A stretch of DNA of 64,000 nucleotides from an uncultured Oscillospiraceae bacterium (GTDB lineage: Bacteria; Bacillota; Clostridia; Oscillospirales; Acutalibacteraceae), in contig UQBX01000007.1 in NCBI GenBank assembly GCA_900539425.1, positions 1 to 64,000 of the forward strand. Direction: 5' to 3'. How positions within the stretch are numbered: the first letter of the stretch is position 1; every line of letters starts with the position of its first letter. The notes under the pieces are model-generated. The model saw only the letters and a list, made by a program, of their open reading frames with translations, searched no databases and was not told where the DNA came from. Position numbers and translations under genes: made by a program. Positions 43,628-52,538 of this stretch are shown here, one piece after another.

Positions 43628-45037
43628 CTATTTGGTTTCAGTAATCATTTCTTTAGGCTCAGCATCTTCAGGCAGATGCTTCATAAATGATATTATAAAA
43701 GGTACTGTAACAATTGCGGCAATAACATAGGCTATCGGCTGAGCAGCCTCAATTCCGTTTATTCCCATAAATTCGGGAAGTATAAGAACAAGCGGTATAA
43801 AGAAAAGACCGTTTTGTGTAAGCGCAAGGAAAAATGCCCTGCCGCTTTTTCCTATGCTCTGGAATGTCATGTTGCCTATCATTACAGTAGGTAAAACCAC
43901 AAGAGAAGCGCAAAGCATTCTAAGCGCGGATGTTCCTACTTCAACAACTTCTTTTTCATGGCGGAACATTGTTACAAGCTCAGGTGCAAATATGAAGCAA
44001 AGAAGTGAAAGTATAAATATCACAATGGTGGAAAATCCCCACGCGAATTTTATTCCGCTTTTAACACGTGAATACTTTCCTGCTCCGTAGTTGAATGATG
44101 AAACCGGCTGAAATCCCTGACCTATTCCCACACATACAGAGAAAAGCAGGTTGGATACTTTGGCAACTATGCTCATTGCCGCTATGCAGGCATCTCCGAA
44201 AGGAGCCGCCTCAATATTGAGCACCATGTTGGAAACGCTGTTGAGTCCCTGCCTTGCAAGGCTGGGGAGTCCTGTAGAAATTATTTCCCACACAAGGCGC
44301 GGCTTCAGTGTAATGTATTTGAAATGCATTTTGCTCTGAGCTGAACCTCGGTGATACATTATTAAAAGTATCGCAAGGCTTATGTATTGTGATATAGCAG
44401 TTGAGAGCCCGGCTCCGGATATTCCCATATCACAGGCAAAAATAAAGATGGGGTCCATTATCATATTCAGTATTCCGCCTGAGGTCAGACCTATCATTGC
44501 AAGAGCCGCCATGCCCTCATATCTGAGTATGTTGTTTATAACACAGCTTGCGGTCATCGCGGGGCCTGAAATGAGTATGTAAAATCCGTAGTCACGTGCG
44601 TACGGCAGAATAGTTTGAGTACTGCCCAGAAAAGTCATAAGAGGATTCAGAAATATAAGCCCAAGTATCATAATAGCTGCGCCCGCAACAAGAGAAAGGA
44701 AAAATCCTGTTGAGGAATAGCGCTTTGCCTTTTCAATATCCTGAGCCCCGAGATGGCGGCTTATGCAGCTGCCCGAACCGTGACCAAACATAAAGCCGAA
44801 TGCCTGAAGTATAGCCATAAGGCTGAATATTACTCCTGTGGCGCCGCTTGCCGATATGTTTATTTTTGAAACGAAATATGTATCGGTTGCATTGTAAATG
44901 TTAGTTATCAGCATACTGATAATTGTTGGCACGGAAAGTGACGCTATAAGTTTATTTATGGGTGTCTGCGTCATTTTTCTGAATTGTATTTCGGCGGAAT
45001 CGGCACCGTCGCTTTTTTTGAAAAGCTCTTTAATCAT
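43628..45037 (-). CDS. MATE-family efflux transporter
   Basis: A 469-residue multidrug/toxin-extrusion-type antiporter with twelve hydrophobic helices in two repeats. Conserved stretches include PTIISMLITNIYNATDTYF in helix 1 and GHGSGSCISRHLGAQ. The ATG at 45037 overlaps the end of the DUF1275 gene by 8 bp and has GGGAG upstream. The exported compound is unknown. Confidence 0.92.
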   Translation of the reverse strand: MIKELFKKSDGADSAEIQFRKMTQTPINKLIASLSVPTIISMLITNIYNATDTYFVSKINISASGATGVIFSLMAILQAFGFMFGHGSGSCISRHLGAQDIEKAKRYSSTGFFLSLVAGAAIMILGLIFLNPLMTFLGSTQTILPYARDYGFYILISGPAMTASCVINNILRYEGMAALAMIGLTSGGILNMIMDPIFIFACDMGISGAGLSTAISQYISLAILLIMYHRGSAQSKMHFKYITLKPRLVWEIISTGLPSLARQGLNSVSNMVLNIEAAPFGDACIAAMSIVAKVSNLLFSVCVGIGQGFQPVSSFNYGAGKYSRVKSGIKFAWGFSTIVIFILSLLCFIFAPELVTMFRHEKEVVEVGTSALRMLCASLVVLPTVMIGNMTFQSIGKSGRAFFLALTQNGLFFIPLVLILPEFMGINGIEAAQPIAYVIAAIVTVPFIISFMKHLPEDAEPKEMITETK

Positions 45038-45740
45038 TAATGCCACTCCCTTGTTTTTTAAGCTGATCTTTCTCAAAATCAATAAACATCAGTGCAAAAG
45101 GCACAGCAAGTATGCCCGCTGCAACCAGCGCCGCTTTTATATCAAGCATTCGGGTGATAAGCGCGCCCAGTATTGCGCCTATTATGAAAAAACCTATAAT
45201 GGAAAAATATTTGCCTGATTTTTTAAGCGCGCTGCCGTCTTTTTTTGATACTCCCGTAAATAACGCCTCTGTTGCACTGCGCAGATTACCCGTGCACATG
45301 GTGGTGGTAAGCGCAACCCCGCTTATTTTTCTGAAACTCTGCACCTGTATTGATGCGGCAAACGCAACAAGCGCGTTGGTGTAAATGTTGTTAGCGTTTG
45401 TGGAGGGCACAAATGAAATCACTGCAAGCACGGCTATTTCCAAAGCAACAGTTATCTGCCTCCAGTGAAAGAATGCACCCGGTTTGAGTTTGAATTTTCT
45501 TTTTACGGTTTCACTTGCCAATATGCCGCAGGCAAACGCTACTATGGGTATCAAATAATGCATAGCGCTTCTGAAATCACCGTCTGCAAGCTTTAGACCC
45601 ATCAAAACGATGTTTCCTGTTTCTGCGTTGGCAAAAACTCCGCCGCGGCAGACATATGTATAAGCGTCCAAAAAGCCGCCCGCAAGTGCCAGAATTAGAC
45701 CAAGCGGAAAAGTTTCGGACATCTGGGTTCTTTTTTTCAT
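45030..45740 (-). CDS. DUF1275 (YoaK-family) membrane protein
   Basis: A membrane protein of about 236 residues with six hydrophobic segments and the family motif GGFLDAYTYVCRGGVFANAETGN. The function is unknown. Three in-frame starts exist (GTG 45749, ATG 45746, ATG 45740); the last has GGTG at a suitable distance. It is co-transcribed with the MATE gene. Confidence 0.85.
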   Translation of the reverse strand: MKKRTQMSETFPLGLILALAGGFLDAYTYVCRGGVFANAETGNIVLMGLKLADGDFRSAMHYLIPIVAFACGILASETVKRKFKLKPGAFFHWRQITVALEIAVLAVISFVPSTNANNIYTNALVAFAASIQVQSFRKISGVALTTTMCTGNLRSATEALFTGVSKKDGSALKKSGKYFSIIGFFIIGAILGALITRMLDIKAALVAAGILAVPFALMFIDFEKDQLKKQGSGIND

Positions 45741-45770
45741 TTTCATCACCGAAATCTTTCTACCGTTACA

Positions 45771-45798
45771 ATTCTAACACTTGAACGGACGGTTGTAA
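45771..45798 (-). promoter_or_regulatory. Possible promoter of the DUF1275-MATE operon
   Basis: On the minus strand TTACAA, 16 bp, TAGAAT with a TGT extended -10. Confidence 0.42.
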
Positions 45799-45861
45799 AT
45801 GTTAATAGTTTATAAATTAATATATAATTTAAAACATTTTTATATTAACTTTTCTTTGGTT

Positions 45862-46047
45862 TTATTCCTGTTCTATCGCTCCTACGGGGCAGGATTCCTT
45901 CGCTTCCAGTGCGCTCTTCTCATGCTCCGGCGCAACGTCGCCTTCGATTGCTCTGGATACTCCCTCGTCGGTCAGGCTGAAAACTTCCGGGCATATTTCG
46001 GTGCAGAGTCCGCAGCCTATACAGTTGTCATTAATAAAAAATTTCAT
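45862..46047 (-). CDS. Small 4Fe-4S ferredoxin
   Basis: A 61-residue ferredoxin binding a single cluster: cysteines in NCIGCGLCTEICP and the distal SCPVGAI. The C-terminal part is rich in acidic residues. It acts as a low-potential electron carrier in the cytosol of an anaerobe. AAGGAAT precedes the ATG. The partner is not evident from neighbours. Confidence 0.93.
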   Translation of the reverse strand: MKFFINDNCIGCGLCTEICPEVFSLTDEGVSRAIEGDVAPEHEKSALEAKESCPVGAIEQE

Positions 46048-46183
46048 AAGATCATTCCTTTCGCCTTTATTATTCCGAAAACGCTTTCTTTAATACGTGT
46101 TAATTCCAATTTTTATATATATGCTGTTTTTTTAGTCAATATTTTCTAGAAATGGCGAAGAAATCGATATGGAGAAGAAAGTC

Positions 46184-46203
46184 GATTTGACACGGATTTG
46201 ACA
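46184..46203 (+). promoter_or_regulatory. Possible Pho-box direct repeats
   Basis: GATTTGACA occurs twice with an 11-bp period, giving TTGACA-N5-TTGACA about 105-120 bp before the Na/Pi cotransporter. TT-ACA direct repeats with an 11-bp period are the binding pattern of PhoP/PhoB-type regulators, and such a regulator is encoded two genes downstream. The rest of the 259-bp gap 46048-46306 shows no gene. Confidence 0.45.
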
Positions 46204-46306
46204 TAAAAACCGCATTGTTTTGATTAGAGGTTGTTATTATCAAAAAACAGTTAGGAATATTTTGAGTATAAAATGTATTTGGATTTATAAAAAACGGAGG
46301 ATCGTT

Positions 46307-48058
46307 ATGAGCATCTTTTCTGTATTTTCCCTTTTGGGAGGCCTTGCCCTGTTCCTTTACGGAATGAATATGATGGGGGACGGGCTTGAAAAAATTTCCG
46401 GCGGTAAGCTGGAACAGATTCTTGAAAAAATGACTGATAAGACCTATAAGGGCGTATTGCTCGGATGCGTCGTTACTGCCGTTATTCAGTCGTCGTCAGC
46501 AGTTACGGTAATGGTGGTCGGTTTTGTAAATTCCGGCATAATGGAGCTTTCACGTGCCATCGGCGTTATTATGGGCGCTAACATAGGAACAACCGCCACA
46601 TCATGGCTGCTTTCACTTACCGGCATCAGCGGAGACAGCCTTATAGTAAATCTTCTGAAGCCATCGTCATTTGCGCCTGTTCTGGGTGTTATCGGTGTGT
46701 TTTTGCTCATGTTTTCCAAAAACGAAAAGAGAAAGAATGTGGGCGGCATAATCGCAGGCTTCGGTATCCTTATGATGGGCATGGAATTTATGAGCGATTC
46801 CATGAGCGGTCTTGCGGATAATCCTCAGTTCACATCTATCCTTCTCAAGTTCAGCAATCCTATTCTCGGAATACTTGTAGGTATGGTGCTTACCGCAATC
46901 ATTCAGTCTTCGAGCGCTTCGGTAGGTATTCTTCAGGCTCTTTCTCTTACGGGTTCAGTGCCGTTCTCAATGGTGTTCCCTGTAATCCTTGGTCAAAACA
47001 TAGGTACTTGTGTTACTGCGCTTATTTCTTCCGTAGGTACAAGCAAAAACGCAAAGCGTGCCGCTATTGCGCATCTGTATTTCAATATTATAGGCGTTGT
47101 GCTTGCCGTAGTTCTGTTTTACGGTGCGAATGCAATATTCAAATTTGATTTCATGCATGATTTTGTGTCGCCGTCTCAGATAGCTCTTATTCACTCTGTA
47201 TTTAATATCTTCTCAACTATTGTGTTGCTTCCGTTTACAAAGCAGCTGGAAAAGCTTGCCTATATGACGATAAGGGAAGGCAAAAAAGAAAAGGAAAACA
47301 CTCCTGCGCTTCTCGACGAGCGTTTCCTCCTTACTCCGTCTTATGCCGTTGAAAAGAGCAGAGAAGTAACATTCGAAATGGCAGATCTTGTTGAAAAAAC
47401 AGCTATGACTGCATTTTCACTTGTTAAAAATTATAAAAGCGAAAAGGCCGCAAAGATTACTGAAAACGAAAAGGAAACCGATAAATATGAAGAGATCCTT
47501 GAAACATATCTTGTTAAGATCAGTTCATTGCAGCTCACGGATGAGGACAGCAAAAATGTTTTCATCCTGCATCATGCAATAGAGGATCTTGAAAAGATTT
47601 CCGACTATTGTGAGGATATCCTTAAAATCAAAAAGAACATCAACAAGAAGAATATAATATTCTCAGAAAAAGCAAAATACGATCTGTCCGTAATGATAGC
47701 GGCTGTCACCAAAATAATAAACATCACCATAGAATCATTCAAAACTTCAGATGTTGTTAAGGCACGTGAAGTTGAACCTCTTGAGGAAGTAATCGATAAA
47801 CTGAAAAAAGAGCTTAAAAACCGTCACCTCAAAAGAATTGAAAAAGGTGATTGCTCTGTAGATCAGGGTTTCGTTTTCCTTGATCTCATCAATGCGCTTG
47901 AAAGAATATCTGATCATTGCGCAAGCCTTGCGGCTTCCATGATAGAGCTTGAAAGCGGTGAATACAATATTCACGAGTACACACGTGAGTTAAAAGAGAG
48001 CGATAAGGAATTTGTTGAAAACCTTGATTCCTACCTTGAAAAATATTCATTAAACTGA
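46307..48058 (+). CDS. Na/Pi cotransporter family protein with PhoU domain
   Basis: A 583-residue protein. Residues about 1-325 hold two Na/Pi-cotransporter repeats with the inverted QSSSA motifs (IQSSSAVTV near 60 and IQSSSASVG near 205), and residues about 360-575 form a PhoU-like helical domain. It should import phosphate with Na+, and the PhoU part probably gives feedback. The ATG at 46307 has GGAGG upstream. It is followed by a PhoB/PhoR-like pair in the same direction with 25 bp between. Confidence 0.92.
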   Translation: MSIFSVFSLLGGLALFLYGMNMMGDGLEKISGGKLEQILEKMTDKTYKGVLLGCVVTAVIQSSSAVTVMVVGFVNSGIMELSRAIGVIMGANIGTTATSWLLSLTGISGDSLIVNLLKPSSFAPVLGVIGVFLLMFSKNEKRKNVGGIIAGFGILMMGMEFMSDSMSGLADNPQFTSILLKFSNPILGILVGMVLTAIIQSSSASVGILQALSLTGSVPFSMVFPVILGQNIGTCVTALISSVGTSKNAKRAAIAHLYFNIIGVVLAVVLFYGANAIFKFDFMHDFVSPSQIALIHSVFNIFSTIVLLPFTKQLEKLAYMTIREGKKEKENTPALLDERFLLTPSYAVEKSREVTFEMADLVEKTAMTAFSLVKNYKSEKAAKITENEKETDKYEEILETYLVKISSLQLTDEDSKNVFILHHAIEDLEKISDYCEDILKIKKNINKKNIIFSEKAKYDLSVMIAAVTKIINITIESFKTSDVVKAREVEPLEEVIDKLKKELKNRHLKRIEKGDCSVDQGFVFLDLINALERISDHCASLAASMIELESGEYNIHEYTRELKESDKEFVENLDSYLEKYSLN

Positions 48059-48083
48059 GATAATGTAACGGGAGGTGTTTATT

Positions 48084-48758
48084 ATGCCGCTTATATATAT
48101 TTTGGAGGATGACAACAGCGTACGTGAACTTGAATCATATGCGTTGCAGGGCAACGGATATGAAGTGCGCGGGTTTGATAATCCAAAGTCTTTCTATGAG
48201 GAACTCAGAAAGGAAAAACCGGATCTTATTGTTATTGACGTAATGCTTCCTGGCGAGGACGGTATTTCAATAACCAAAAAACTGCGTGCAAGCTCTGATT
48301 ATAAACATGTGCCTATAGTTATGGTAACGGCAAAGGATTCAGAGATAGACGCTATAAAGGGCCTTGACAGCGGTGCAGATGATTATATCACCAAGCCGTT
48401 TTCAGTAATGATATTCCTTTCAAGGATAAAAGCCGTACTCAGGCGCACGGGCGACAGGGACGAAAGAAAGAACTATACTTTTAAATCAATTACTATTGAT
48501 GATAAAAAACATAAAGTTTATTCTTTTGACAAAGAAGTTGAGCTTACATTCAAGGAATATGAAATTCTTAAATATCTTATTCTAAATAAGGGCATTGCAG
48601 TAACAAGAGAACAGCTCCTTAACAAAGTGTGGGGTTATGACAGCGAAAGTGAATCACGCACGGTGGACAGTCATATCCTTACTCTCAGAAAAAAATTAGG
48701 CGAAAGCGGGTCGCTGATAGAAACGATTCGCCACGTCGGGTATAAATTGGGTGATTAA
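48084..48758 (+). CDS. PhoB/OmpR-type response regulator
   Basis: A 224-residue two-domain regulator. The receiver has the acidic pair in LEDDNSV, the phosphoacceptor Asp in VIDVMLPGEDG, the MVTAKD threonine and the KPFS lysine, and a winged-helix DNA-binding domain follows (RTVDSHILTLRKKLG). GGGAGG precedes the ATG at 48084. It overlaps or nearly touches the kinase gene. Phosphate control of the upstream transporter is inferred from context. Confidence 0.92.
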   Translation: MPLIYILEDDNSVRELESYALQGNGYEVRGFDNPKSFYEELRKEKPDLIVIDVMLPGEDGISITKKLRASSDYKHVPIVMVTAKDSEIDAIKGLDSGADDYITKPFSVMIFLSRIKAVLRRTGDRDERKNYTFKSITIDDKKHKVYSFDKEVELTFKEYEILKYLILNKGIAVTREQLLNKVWGYDSESESRTVDSHILTLRKKLGESGSLIETIRHVGYKLGD

Positions 48759-48759
48759 T

Positions 48760-49782
48760 TTGACCGGCAGAATGACAGGAAAAATATTTAATACAGTTCT
48801 TATTGCGGCGGTTTGTTCGGTGCTTGTAACAATCGCCGCTTTCGGAATATTTGCGGCAGTTTACATAAAAGAGCACGGCTATTCAGATGTTGAGGAAGTG
48901 CTCCTTTTTTCTGCTGTTATAACTATTCCGGTGCTTGCGGCATCTCTTCTTATTTCCTTTGCCGCGGCATTCATACTTTCAAAAAAGCTTTGCGCTGATA
49001 TCGAAACAATGGGTGATGATATAGCGCATATAAGCACAAATTGCAAATATAACGAGCTCAAGCCGTTTGCAGATAAAGTTCAGGTTCAGCTTGATGAAAA
49101 AGAAAAACTGCTCAATATGAAAAAGCGTTTTACGGCAAATGTATCACATGAGCTTAAAACTCCTCTAACCTCAATATCGGGTTACGGCGAATTGCTTCAG
49201 AGCAATATGGTACAGCCTAAAGACGTCCCCGAAATCGGAGGCATAATATACAAGGAATCCCAGAGACTTATAAGCCTAACACACGATATAATCCAGCTTT
49301 CGCAGCTTGAAGAATATGACTATAAGCCGATTATTGACTATGTGGATCTTATGCCCGTCGTTAATTACTGTGTTGAAGCGCTGTCAGTGAAAGCGCAGAA
49401 AAAGAATGTTACGGTAAAAGTATCGGGCGATGAATGCCGTGTCAAGGGAACAAAATCTCTTATTGAGGAACTGGTATACAACGTTGTTGAAAATGCGATT
49501 AAATACAACGTTGAAAACGGCAGCGTTGACGTCTCAGTAAATAACGGGGATAAATACGTTTTCGTAACGGTAAAAGATACGGGTATCGGAATACCTGAAA
49601 AATATCTTGAGAGGGTATTTGAAAGATTTTTCAGAGTTGATAAGTCCCGCTCAAAGGCAACGGGCGGAACGGGTCTCGGTCTTGCAATAGTAAAGCATAC
49701 AGCCGAATATCTCGGCGGCGGGGTTTCCATAAAAAGCCGTGAAAACGAGGGAACGGAGATTACTATAAAACTTTCAAAATAA
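48760..49782 (+). CDS. PhoR-like sensor histidine kinase
   Basis: A 340-residue kinase. Two membrane helices (about 8-32 and 45-70) are joined by only a dozen outside residues, so it has almost no extracellular sensor; there is no PAS domain. The H-box is NVSHELKTPLTSISGYGE, and the N, G1 (VKDTGIGIPEKY), F and G2 (GGTGLGLAIVKHTAEYLGG) boxes are intact. The start is uncertain: GTG 48751, TTG 48760 (chosen, GGGTGA upstream) or ATG 48772. Lack of a sensor loop suggests it listens to the PhoU-fused transporter. Confidence 0.9.
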   Translation: MTGRMTGKIFNTVLIAAVCSVLVTIAAFGIFAAVYIKEHGYSDVEEVLLFSAVITIPVLAASLLISFAAAFILSKKLCADIETMGDDIAHISTNCKYNELKPFADKVQVQLDEKEKLLNMKKRFTANVSHELKTPLTSISGYGELLQSNMVQPKDVPEIGGIIYKESQRLISLTHDIIQLSQLEEYDYKPIIDYVDLMPVVNYCVEALSVKAQKKNVTVKVSGDECRVKGTKSLIEELVYNVVENAIKYNVENGSVDVSVNNGDKYVFVTVKDTGIGIPEKYLERVFERFFRVDKSRSKATGGTGLGLAIVKHTAEYLGGGVSIKSRENEGTEITIKLSK

Positions 49783-49814
49783 AATAAACATTTTTTTAAC
49801 AATCGTAATTGTAC

Positions 49815-49843
49815 TTGAATTTATAATTTTAATTATATATAAT
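49815..49843 (+). promoter_or_regulatory. Promoter of the XRE-membrane regulator
   Basis: TTGAAT, 17 bp, TATAAT. Confidence 0.62.
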
Positions 49844-49879
49844 ATTCGTATTTAAAAATGGAATTTTGAGGAATACAGT

Positions 49880-50527
49880 ATGTCCATAAAACAAGGTGAT
49901 TATTTAAAACAATTAAGAACTCAAAATAATCTCAGCCAAGAAAAACTTGCCGAAAAACTTGGCGTTTCAAGGCAGTCGATTTCTAAATGGGAACAGGGCT
50001 ATGCAGTGCCTGACACCGATAATATGTTTAAGCTTTCAAAGCTTTACGGAATGTCGGTGGATGCTATTTTAAACTGCGGTGAAACAACCGTGACACCGGC
50101 AGCCGAAAATACTGAGGGAAAAGAATCTGCCGACGCACCTGTTTCGGCAGGTATAAATAATGAGTCGGAAGCAAAAGATAATAATGATAATACAAAGCAG
50201 CATAAAAAGAAAAAACGCTCGTGGATATTTGCGGCTTATCCTGTTATAGCGATCTTTGTTATGGCTGCATTAGGGTGTATCAACAGTGAGCTTTGGAAAA
50301 CGTCATGGATTTTTCTTCTTACCATTCCTCTGTTTTACACGGGAATTTTCGCTTATGAAAAGAAAAATCTGCTCATCTTCTGTTACCCCGTAGTTGTTTT
50401 GATTATCTTCCTTTTGGGCGGATTTTATTTCAGCCTATGGCATCCGCTTTGGATATTGTTTCTCACTATACCCATTTATTATATAGGCGCAGGGTTCGCT
50501 TACAAAAATAAAAAGAATAAAAAATAA
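49880..50527 (+). CDS. XRE-type regulator with C-terminal membrane helices
   Basis: A 215-residue protein with an N-terminal helix-turn-helix (LRTQNNLSQEKLAEKLGVSRQSISKWEQG, about 10-40), a Glu/Asn/Lys linker, and four hydrophobic segments in the C-terminal half. Membrane-tethered XRE regulators of this plan are common in Firmicutes and may sense envelope state. It is monocistronic with its own promoter and terminator. The target is unknown. Confidence 0.87.
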   Translation: MSIKQGDYLKQLRTQNNLSQEKLAEKLGVSRQSISKWEQGYAVPDTDNMFKLSKLYGMSVDAILNCGETTVTPAAENTEGKESADAPVSAGINNESEAKDNNDNTKQHKKKKRSWIFAAYPVIAIFVMAALGCINSELWKTSWIFLLTIPLFYTGIFAYEKKNLLIFCYPVVVLIIFLLGGFYFSLWHPLWILFLTIPIYYIGAGFAYKNKKNKK

Positions 50528-50531
50528 GTTT

Positions 50532-50580
50532 AAAACCGCTTATGCGTATGCCGAAATTTGGCATAACTAAGCGGTTTTTT
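50532..50580 (+). terminator. Terminator of the XRE-membrane regulator
   Basis: AAAACCGCTTA pairs with TAAGCGGTTTT, an inner TATGCC/GGCATA stem extends it, and T's follow. Confidence 0.85.
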
Positions 50581-50724
50581 AAAATGTAAACCACTTTGTA
50601 AACCCAGGTTGCGGGGTTGTAAAGCGAAGTTGATTGTTTTTGAAAAGTCATTTTGCTATTCTTGTATCACAGCGAAACACAAATCGCGCAAATCAAAAAA
50701 ACAAAAACTACAAGGAGAATTTAT

Positions 50725-51729
50725 ATGTCAGTTTATAAAAAAGAATTTTTCGGAATTGCAAGAAAGATAGTTTCAAATATGACTTCAGAAAGCTGGGAGC
50801 AGATCCCTCACGCAACAACAAGCTACGAGGCAGACGTAACCGATCTTATGAAGTATTATAAAAAGCTTAATGAGAATTTAACTAACCCGGAAGATAAAAT
50901 TACAATAAATACAGTAGTTCTTAAAATTATCTGCGAGGGTCTTAAAGCCGCTCCGAAAATGAATACAACACTTGATTTCAATAGAAGACTTGTAAGAGGC
51001 ACTCTTAACTATCATGATAATATTGATATATCAATGCCTATGATTCTTCATACCGGCGAAATGATGACTGTTAACATGCACGATATGGGTAATAAGTCTT
51101 TGCTTGAAATGACACACGCTATCGCCGATACCGTAAGAAGAGCTAATAACAGTGATATGAATGAGGTAATGTTTGAAGTGTCTCTTGACAATACTCTGAA
51201 CGGTCTTGCAGAAGGTAAAATCCTTCAGACTGTATGCCGCCTTTTAGGATCTAAAATGCCGGGTAAGCATATGGTGCACACTCTTTCAGGAAAGGAAAAA
51301 AGAGAATATTATAAAATTCCCGTTGAGGACAGACTTACAAAACATGATATCGAGCAGGGCACTACCACCATTTCAAATTTCGGTTCTGTTTACAGAGGTC
51401 AGAAAGGCCAGTGCTTTATGCTTGAGATTATACCGCCGCAGACAACTGCTTTTGCAGTAAATGCAATTCAGGAGCGCCCCACAGTTGTTACAGATGAAAA
51501 CGGAAACAAGAAAATAGAGATAAGGCAAATTTTGCCTATTACTCTTGCTTTTGATCACCGTGCGCTTGATTACGGCGACTGCATCCCGTTCTTTGAGAGG
51601 CTTGATGAGATATTCGCAAATCCCCAGGTGATTCTTGCTTGGAGAGACTGCAAAGCCGCGCAGACAAAAAGGGAAGAGAAATATATCCCTGCAAAGAAAT
51701 TGAGCGTAAAAGCAGAAGGCGCCGTCTGA
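50725..51729 (+). CDS. 2-oxoacid dehydrogenase E2-like acyltransferase (catalytic domain only)
   Basis: A 334-residue protein of the E2/chloramphenicol-acetyltransferase fold. It lacks lipoyl and peripheral-subunit-binding domains. The active-site motif is DHRALDYGD, close to the usual HRxxDG but with Tyr after the Asp, and TTTISNFGSV is also typical of E2. There are no E1 or E3 genes nearby. The ATG at 50725 has AAGGAG upstream. It may acetylate or acylate a small molecule rather than work in a dehydrogenase complex. No promoter was clear in the 144-bp gap upstream. Confidence 0.82.
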   Translation: MSVYKKEFFGIARKIVSNMTSESWEQIPHATTSYEADVTDLMKYYKKLNENLTNPEDKITINTVVLKIICEGLKAAPKMNTTLDFNRRLVRGTLNYHDNIDISMPMILHTGEMMTVNMHDMGNKSLLEMTHAIADTVRRANNSDMNEVMFEVSLDNTLNGLAEGKILQTVCRLLGSKMPGKHMVHTLSGKEKREYYKIPVEDRLTKHDIEQGTTTISNFGSVYRGQKGQCFMLEIIPPQTTAFAVNAIQERPTVVTDENGNKKIEIRQILPITLAFDHRALDYGDCIPFFERLDEIFANPQVILAWRDCKAAQTKREEKYIPAKKLSVKAEGAV

Positions 51730-51747
51730 AAACTAAAGCAATAAAAT

Positions 51748-51774
51748 AAGCGGCCCGGATCTTCCGGACCGCTT
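51748..51774 (+). terminator. Terminator after the E2-like gene
   Basis: AAGCGG and CCGGA arms pair with TCCGG and CCGCTT, with one mismatch; the T-run is short. Confidence 0.65.
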
Positions 51775-51799
51775 TGTAAATTAAAGTTTACATGTGTTA

Positions 51800-52387
51800 T
51801 CAGCCGTAATACTCGTAATATGTGTCGTCGTAAGTGTCATATGAATCATCATAATCATAGTAATCACTATAATATGAATCATAATCAGAAATTGTGTCAT
51901 CCATATAATAAACAGCTGCAAAACCTGCTGCATAAAAAATGATAGAAAAAACTATTCCTAATATAAAGCTAACGAGAGCACAAATACCGCTTGCTTTTGC
52001 TGTCTTAGGTCTTTTATCTTTCATGGTAATGAATAAGATGAGTCCTACTATAGGAATGATAAATGAGAGTATTGCAAGACCTACGCTTGCCTTTTGCTCC
52101 TGAGGAGGCTGATAAGGCGGATAAAACTGCTGATTAGGAGCCTGATTATACTGCTGATAATTGGGTTGCTGATAATTAGGCTGCTGGTAATTTGGCTGCT
52201 GGTAATTTGGCTGCTGATAACCTCCCTGCTGGAAATCAGGCTGCTGCGCTGCCTGGAAATTTGCCTGTTCGTTCTGAGAAGGCTGTGCGTCATTAACGGG
52301 TGTGGTGTTCTGCCATTCCTGAGGGTTTTGAGCAGGATTGGTATCCGGCTGCTGTCCTGTAAAATTATTGAAGTTTTCGTCTGCCAT
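51800..52387 (-). CDS. DUF4190-like membrane protein with YQQPN repeats and Asp/Tyr tail
   Basis: A 195-residue protein with a Gln/Asn/Pro-rich N-terminus (1-98) including five YQQPN-type units, then two membrane helices (about 102-122 and 132-158) in a DUF4190-like arrangement, and a 33-residue tail made almost only of Asp, Tyr, Ser, Thr and Glu. AGGAGG precedes the ATG. The function is not known. Confidence 0.8.
   Translation of the reverse strand: MADENFNNFTGQQPDTNPAQNPQEWQNTTPVNDAQPSQNEQANFQAAQQPDFQQGGYQQPNYQQPNYQQPNYQQPNYQQYNQAPNQQFYPPYQPPQEQKASVGLAILSFIIPIVGLILFITMKDKRPKTAKASGICALVSFILGIVFSIIFYAAGFAAVYYMDDTISDYDSYYSDYYDYDDSYDTYDDTYYEYYG
52145..52219 (-). repeat. 5 x 15-bp in-frame tandem repeat
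   Basis: Five 15-bp units encode YQQPN (the last YQQYN). The wording resembles the GYQQPN repeat at 37160 but the unit length differs, so the two arrays are not copies of one DNA element. Confidence 0.88.
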
Positions 52388-52421
52388 ATATATGCAAACC
52401 TCCTTTCTTTATTGTAATTCA

Positions 52422-52451
52422 ATAATACCATATATATGTTACAACTGTCAA
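52422..52451 (-). promoter_or_regulatory. Strong promoter of the DUF4190-like gene
   Basis: On the minus strand TTGACA, 18 bp, TATTAT with TGG extended -10. Confidence 0.68.
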
Positions 52452-52500
52452 TATAATGTCTAAATTTTAATTCGCAAACGAACTGTTTTATTTCAAACAA

Positions 52501-52536
52501 AAAACGGAACGGCTATTCGTAAACCGTTCCGTTTAT
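52501..52536 (-). terminator. Terminator of the Ltp-domain gene
   Basis: AAACGGAACGG pairs with CCGTTCCGTTT; on the minus strand it is followed by TTTTTTG. Confidence 0.8.
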
Positions 52537-52538
52537 CT

